Notes under the pieces: model-generated
What the model was told of the DNA's origin: nothing
The model's input: the letters and a program-made list of their open reading frames with translations, nothing else
Database searches by the model: none
Shown: piece after piece, positions 5,248-8,678 of the stretch
How the letters are laid out: every line of letters starts with the position of its first letter
Position numbering within the stretch: position 1 is the first letter of the stretch
Program-made: the position numbers and the translations under genes
Source: CAVUCE01 sp963739985
GTDB taxonomy: Bacteria; Bacteroidota; Ignavibacteria; Ignavibacteriales; Ignavibacteriaceae
Direction of reading: 5' to 3'
Assembly (NCBI GenBank): GCA_963739985.1
Contig: CAVUCE010000016.1
Span: 1-8,678 of the forward strand
Length of the DNA stretch: 8,678 nt

Positions 5248-6495
5248 TTATTCTTTTATCCACTCAATTAATCTTTTAAAGGAAGGCCTTTTCCCGTAAG
5301 ATAAAATACCAATCTTAAATAACTTTGATGCAATACTAACGGTAATGTATATGGAAAGTAACATTATTAGTATTGTTGTGACGAAATCAATTGGAGAAAT
5401 TTGGGTGACATTTAACCTGATCATCATTATGGACGGCAGAGTAAACGGAATGTATGATAGTATTTTTACTATTAAAGAATTTGGACTTTCGACAGCAGAA
5501 ACTGATAGCGCAACCGGTATAACCAAAATTATGCTCAAGTAACTTGTAATTTGCTGTGCTTCTTGTTCTGTAGATACTATTGAACCAACACTCACAAAAA
5601 TTGATGTGTAAAAAATGAATCCTAGGATAAAATAAAACATTATCGGGATAATATTTTGAAAGACTTCAATCGGAATAACTTGATTTATTGCCAACACTAA
5701 ACCTATCAGAAGCCAAAGGAACATCTGCGTTAAACCAAGCGATCCTAATCCAAATACTTTCCCGACTAATAATTCATCAGCGGTACAACTGGAAACAAGT
5801 ATTTCTATTAAACGATTCGATTTTTCCTCAACTAAGCTTCTAACCAACATTCCGCCTGAAGATAAAATCATAAGCATTAGCAGCATCACAAAAATAAATG
5901 AAGTAAAAAATAAACTTAAAAAATCTGATTTAGATTCTTCACCGTTCTTTTCAATTTTAATCTGAGTGATTTTCGGTGCACTTTTTATCTCGGAAATGAT
6001 TGAATCCGGCACACCGGCGGATTTCAATTTTAATTGTATAAAAGTATTTGTTAATGATTCTTTTATTCTGCTGAAGTCTTTTATGGCTCCCGTATTTAAA
6101 GTTCTATATTCTGCACTAACGGACTTTGAGTTTTCGCCTTTTAATAGTATGTAACCGGCAATTTTACTCTTAACAACATCTTTGTCGGCATTTTTTTTCA
6201 ACGTTTCAAAAGTTTTAGTGAATGTGTAAAGATTTATCACTACATAGTTTGGTTGCCCGTCATCAATGCGATAGCTTTCCAGTTCCGTTTTAATTTGTTT
6301 AAAGTATACACCGGAAGTATCTAACACACCAATAAGTTTTGTAGATTCACTTTGATGAGAAGCTAGCATTGTTGGAAATATACTCATCCCGATCAGGATT
6401 AACGGAGTTAGAATTAATGATACGAGAAAAGTTTTGGTTTTAACCTTTTCAAAATATTCCCAGCGAGCTACGGAAAATGCTTTGTTAAAATTCAT
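5248..6495 (-). CDS. ABC-2 exporter permease, NatB-like
   Basis: This 415-aa membrane protein is the transmembrane half of an ABC-2 exporter. It begins with the usual amphipathic stretch (FSVARWEYFEKVKTKTF), then a first helix (about 23-45), a long extracytoplasmic domain (about 46-192), and a C-terminal bundle of five or six helices (about 195-225, 245-270, 280-305, 315-335, 342-358, 368-390). The motif VEEKSNRLIEIL (222-233), between helices, is typical of NatB/YhaP-type permeases and contacts the ATPase. NatAB of Bacillus exports sodium; related pairs export drugs or peptides, and the substrate here cannot be read from sequence. ATG 6495 lies 7 bases after the ATPase stop with AGAAG inside that gene's end, so translation is probably coupled. 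Confidence 0.9.
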   Translation of the reverse strand: MNFNKAFSVARWEYFEKVKTKTFLVSLILTPLILIGMSIFPTMLASHQSESTKLIGVLDTSGVYFKQIKTELESYRIDDGQPNYVVINLYTFTKTFETLKKNADKDVVKSKIAGYILLKGENSKSVSAEYRTLNTGAIKDFSRIKESLTNTFIQLKLKSAGVPDSIISEIKSAPKITQIKIEKNGEESKSDFLSLFFTSFIFVMLLMLMILSSGGMLVRSLVEEKSNRLIEILVSSCTADELLVGKVFGLGSLGLTQMFLWLLIGLVLAINQVIPIEVFQNIIPIMFYFILGFIFYTSIFVSVGSIVSTEQEAQQITSYLSIILVIPVALSVSAVESPNSLIVKILSYIPFTLPSIMMIRLNVTQISPIDFVTTILIMLLSIYITVSIASKLFKIGILSYGKRPSFKRLIEWIKE

Positions 6496-6502
6496 AAAAT
6501 TG

Positions 6503-7393
6503 TCAGTTCTTCTGAATGGCGTCTATGAAAATTTTATTCAGAGTTGGTTCCACAATCGAAAAGTGTGTTATATCTAATTTATTCGAAATCTCTTTAAGAA
6601 AATTTGAAGGTGCAATTTCATCTTTTAACTGTATCTCTGCATAATTACTGTATATATCAAGATGAATTATGTTCTTGTTATCATTTAGAAAATTAGCATT
6701 CCCTTCAAATTCTATTTTAACATTATTTTTACTGAATTGTTTTTTTAATTGCGAAATAGTTCCGGCTAATACTTTTTCCCCACGATTAAGCAATAAAATA
6801 TCGGAGCAGAGTTTTTCTGCTGTTTCCATTTGATGAGTAGATAAAATTATCATCTTCCCGGAATTTACAAAAGATAGAACCAGCTCCTTAATCTCTTGCT
6901 GATTTATCGGATCTAAACCGCTGAAAGGTTCATCAAGAATGAGGAGTTTAGGATCGTGAATAATAGCAATAATAAATTGGATTTTTTGCTGATTGCCTTT
7001 GGAGAGTTCTTGAATTTTTTTATCTCTGTAAGATTCTATCCCTAATTTCTCCAACCATTCTATAGCCTTAGCTTTTGCATCTTGCCTTTTCATATTCTTT
7101 AATCCGGCAAAATACAGAATTGTATCGATCACTTTGCTTCTTTTGTAAAGGCCGCGTTCTTCGGGAAGATAACCAATTGTGTTAAAGTATTCAGTTGTAA
7201 TTGGACTGTCTTCAAATGAAATTAAACCTGTGGTGGGTTTTATTATGTTAAGAATAGCACGTAGAGTTGTTGTCTTTCCTGCACCGTTTGGACCGAGAAG
7301 TCCAAAAATTCTGCCTGTTTGTACATTAAAGCTGAGATTGCGCACAGCAATAACATTTTTATATTCTTTTGTTAAATTTTGGATGCTTAACAT
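6503..7393 (-). CDS. ABC transporter ATP-binding protein, NatA-like
   Basis: This 296-aa protein is the ATPase of the exporter whose permease follows directly. All nucleotide-binding motifs are intact: Walker A GPNGAGKTT (34-42), the Q-loop region GYLPEERGLY (Glu in place of Gln, normal in this subfamily), signature LSKGNQQK (130-137), Walker B LLILDEP (150-156), D-loop SGLD (158-161) and the H-loop His186. About 95 further residues form the DUF4162-type C-terminal domain found in NatA-like proteins. It would act on the cytoplasmic face as a dimer with the permease. ATG 7393 has CGGGA seven bases upstream in a weak ribosome-site position. It is the first gene of the two-gene operon. Confidence 0.93.
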   Translation of the reverse strand: MLSIQNLTKEYKNVIAVRNLSFNVQTGRIFGLLGPNGAGKTTTLRAILNIIKPTTGLISFEDSPITTEYFNTIGYLPEERGLYKRSKVIDTILYFAGLKNMKRQDAKAKAIEWLEKLGIESYRDKKIQELSKGNQQKIQFIIAIIHDPKLLILDEPFSGLDPINQQEIKELVLSFVNSGKMIILSTHQMETAEKLCSDILLLNRGEKVLAGTISQLKKQFSKNNVKIEFEGNANFLNDNKNIIHLDIYSNYAEIQLKDEIAPSNFLKEISNKLDITHFSIVEPTLNKIFIDAIQKN

Positions 7394-7428
7394 AATTCCC
7401 GGATTTTTAACTAATAAAGTTAGTGATA

Positions 7429-7434
7429 ATTATA
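7429..7434 (-). promoter_or_regulatory. Possible -10 box for the ABC exporter operon
   Basis: TATAAT on the minus strand, 36 bp upstream of ATG 7393, would give a leader of about 29 nt. The hexamer 17 bases further upstream (TCTTAA) is a poor -35, so the promoter is weakly supported. It shares the 287-bp divergent region 7394-7680 with the promoter of the yceD operon. Confidence 0.3.
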
Positions 7435-7616
7435 ATATTTCAAACGATTTCTTAAGATTATTGAGATTTTTCGGATAAATTTTATACAAACAAATGTAAT
7501 CATTATGTTGGGATGTAATAATCAATTCAAGTTATCTGGTTCCTTCATTGATAAATTTAGTGGTAATTAACTTATTTTTATATTTAGATTTCACTATATT
7601 TGAAACTTAAATAATA

Positions 7617-7645
7617 TTGACTATCATTCAGAGTATATCTATATT
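7617..7645 (+). promoter_or_regulatory. Sigma70-type promoter of the yceD-rpmF-plsX operon
   Basis: TTGACT (7617-7622) and TATATT (7640-7645) are separated by exactly 17 bases, each with one mismatch to consensus. The transcript would start near 7652 and have a leader of about 29 nt before ATG 7681. The position ahead of a housekeeping operon supports it. Confidence 0.6.
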
Positions 7646-7680
7646 TTGGATCGTTTTTGCTTGTTTTTTGAGAAAATGTG

Positions 7681-8187
7681 ATGATTATAAAAATTTCAAA
7701 CTTAAGCGATGGTGTTCATAATTTTAGCTTTGATGAGCCGGTTGAAAATCTTGAATTAGGTTTGCCTTTCATTGATAAAATTCAAGTAAATGTTGAACTG
7801 TCAAAAACCTTAAATCAAATCATTTTAGATTGTGATTTAAAATCCAAAGCTTTAGTAGAATGTGACAGATGCGGAGAAAATTTTGAAGCGGTTTTAGAGA
7901 GTAGTTACCGAATGGTTTATTTATTCGAAAATGAACCCGAGGAAAATGAATCGCTTGATATAACTTATCTTCCAATAGACGCAGATAAAATTGATTTAAC
8001 TGCCGATGTTAGAGATTATTCAGTACTTGCAATACCAATGAAAAAATTGTGTAAAGAGGATTGCAAAGGCTTGTGTTTCCGATGTGGAAAAGATTTAAAT
8101 GAAGGTAAATGTGATTGCGAGGAAAAAGATATTGATCCTAGATGGCAACCACTACAAGAATTAAAGAATAAACTAAATATAAATTAA
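7681..8187 (+). CDS. yceD: YceD/DUF177 family protein (23S rRNA accumulation factor)
   Basis: The 168-aa protein matches the DUF177/YceD family: a first Cys pair CDRCG (C61, C64), a middle segment with DLTADVRDYSVLAIPMK, then the family hallmark LCKEDCKGLCFRCGKDLNEG, followed by CDC and DPRWQPLQEL. Cysteines 61, 64, 124, 128, 132, 135, 144 and 146 suggest zinc binding. In Escherichia coli YceD is needed for normal 23S rRNA accumulation, and its plant relative acts in chloroplast 23S processing. It lies directly ahead of rpmF, as in very many bacteria, with a 13-bp gap. I chose ATG 7681 over the preceding in-frame GTG 7678. Confidence 0.92.
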   Translation: MIIKISNLSDGVHNFSFDEPVENLELGLPFIDKIQVNVELSKTLNQIILDCDLKSKALVECDRCGENFEAVLESSYRMVYLFENEPEENESLDITYLPIDADKIDLTADVRDYSVLAIPMKKLCKEDCKGLCFRCGKDLNEGKCDCEEKDIDPRWQPLQELKNKLNIN

Positions 8188-8200
8188 TAACGGAAAAGAG

Positions 8201-8380
8201 ATGCCGAATCCTAAAAGAAAATGGTCAAAAAGTAGAAGAGATAAAAGAAGAACTCATTATAAAGCTTCCGCTCCTACATTAGGCACATGCTCAAATTGCG
8301 GTGAAATGAAATTATCTCATCGTGCGTGCCCTGCCTGTGGATATTATAATGAACGTTCTATGTTTCTACCAAAAAACTAA
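8201..8380 (+). CDS. rpmF: 50S ribosomal protein L32
   Basis: This 59-aa protein begins MPNPKRKWSKSRRDKRRTHY, the basic N-terminus of bL32, and contains a four-cysteine zinc ribbon: C30-x2-C33 and C43-x2-C46, with CSNCGE and CPACGYY. All four cysteines are present, so this is the zinc-binding (C+) form. The length is normal. It sits in the large ribosomal subunit, near the peptidyl transferase centre. GGAAAAGAG (8192-8200) directly before ATG 8201 provides a purine-rich ribosome site. It is cotranscribed with yceD and plsX. Confidence 0.97.
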   Translation: MPNPKRKWSKSRRDKRRTHYKASAPTLGTCSNCGEMKLSHRACPACGYYNERSMFLPKN

Positions 8381-8401
8381 TTCATAAACTAAATCCTTTT
8401 G

Positions 8402-8678
8402 ATGTACAATTCTGATACGAACAAATCAAAATGCAGAATAGTTGTTGATGCAATGGGGGGTGACTTCGCTCCCCAAAATGCTGTTGTAGGTGCAATACAA
8501 GCAAAAGCTGTAAACGAAAAAATTGATTTGTATCTTGTCGGAAAAGAAGAAACAATCCTAAAAACTTTATCCTCCAATAATCTTAAATTCGACAAAAATA
8601 AAATAATCAATGCAGATGAAGTTATTGAGATGGGAGATTCTCCAACCAATGCAATCAAAGCTAAACCAAATTCCTCAA
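8402..8678 (+). CDS. plsX: Phosphate acyltransferase PlsX, 5' part only
   Basis: The first 92 codons of plsX run off the right edge. After a short variable start (MYNSDTNKSKC) comes the PlsX N-terminus RIVVDAMGGDFAPQNAVVGA, with the signature DAMGGD, then IDLYLVGKEE and a later stretch ending EVIEMGDSPTNAIKAK, which matches the family's conserved E-V-I-xM-x-(D/E)-x-P motif. PlsX converts acyl-ACP and phosphate to acyl-phosphate, the donor for PlsY in phosphatidic acid synthesis. The start is ATG 8402, 21 bp after rpmF; an adjacent TTG (8399) is in frame but unlikely. The rpmF-plsX link is highly conserved, and fab genes commonly follow. Confidence 0.95.
   Translation, partial: MYNSDTNKSKCRIVVDAMGGDFAPQNAVVGAIQAKAVNEKIDLYLVGKEETILKTLSSNNLKFDKNKIINADEVIEMGDSPTNAIKAKPNSS

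Noticed and set aside
4671..7478. Plus-strand open frames at 4671-4889, 5345-5542, 5966-6154 and 7179-7478
   Set aside because: The first three lie wholly inside, and the fourth largely overlaps, the strongly supported PrsW, permease and ATPase genes on the opposite strand; their sequences are low-quality antisense translations.
7394..7680. Riboswitch or tRNA in the divergent intergenic region
   Set aside because: The leaders implied by the promoters are only about 29 nt each, and I see no cloverleaf or known riboswitch core.
8389..8658. Minus-strand 89-aa open frame at the right end
   Set aside because: It is the antisense shadow of the plsX start, which carries the unmistakable DAMGGD motif on the plus strand.

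Overview
The window is AT-rich chromosomal DNA, most likely from the Ignavibacteriota / Bacteroidota-Chlorobi group. The main evidence is two C-terminal sorting domains of the form LYQNYPNPFNPTT, typical of type IX secretion system (T9SS) cargo, which are especially abundant in Ignavibacteria. The phylum is an inference from this style of protein; no rRNA or tRNA gene is present to confirm it.

Left part (1-3830, minus strand): a head-to-tail cluster of secreted-protein genes. In transcription order these are a decayed sorting-domain remnant (3569-3685), a 680-aa protein with an Ig-like domain, TolB/PD40-type propeller repeats and a T9SS tail (1488-3530), a related 295-aa T9SS protein broken by a one-base frameshift (561-1447), and a further exported protein that also appears frameshifted and runs off the left edge (1-481). 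The genes share a leader sequence, a signal-peptide ending in (F/L)PQQ and, for two of them, an N-terminal domain, so the cluster looks like a tandemly duplicated family. A near-consensus sigma70-type promoter (3795-3823) points into it.

Middle (3979-7393, minus strand): a PrsW-family membrane metalloprotease gene, then a 315-bp gap unusually rich in inverted repeats (4988-5189), then a two-gene ABC-2 exporter operon of the NatAB type (ATPase followed by permease, 7-bp gap).

Right part (7681-8678, plus strand): a divergently transcribed housekeeping operon, yceD/DUF177 - rpmF (ribosomal protein L32) - plsX (phosphate acyltransferase, cut by the window edge), behind a good TTGACT-17-TATATT promoter. 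This order is conserved widely in bacteria and links ribosome assembly to phospholipid synthesis.

I found no CRISPR array, transposase, phage gene, toxin-antitoxin pair or recognisable defence system. The points most worth a second look are the two probable frameshifts, the eroded gene copy, the shared leaders of the secreted family, and the hairpin-rich gap.
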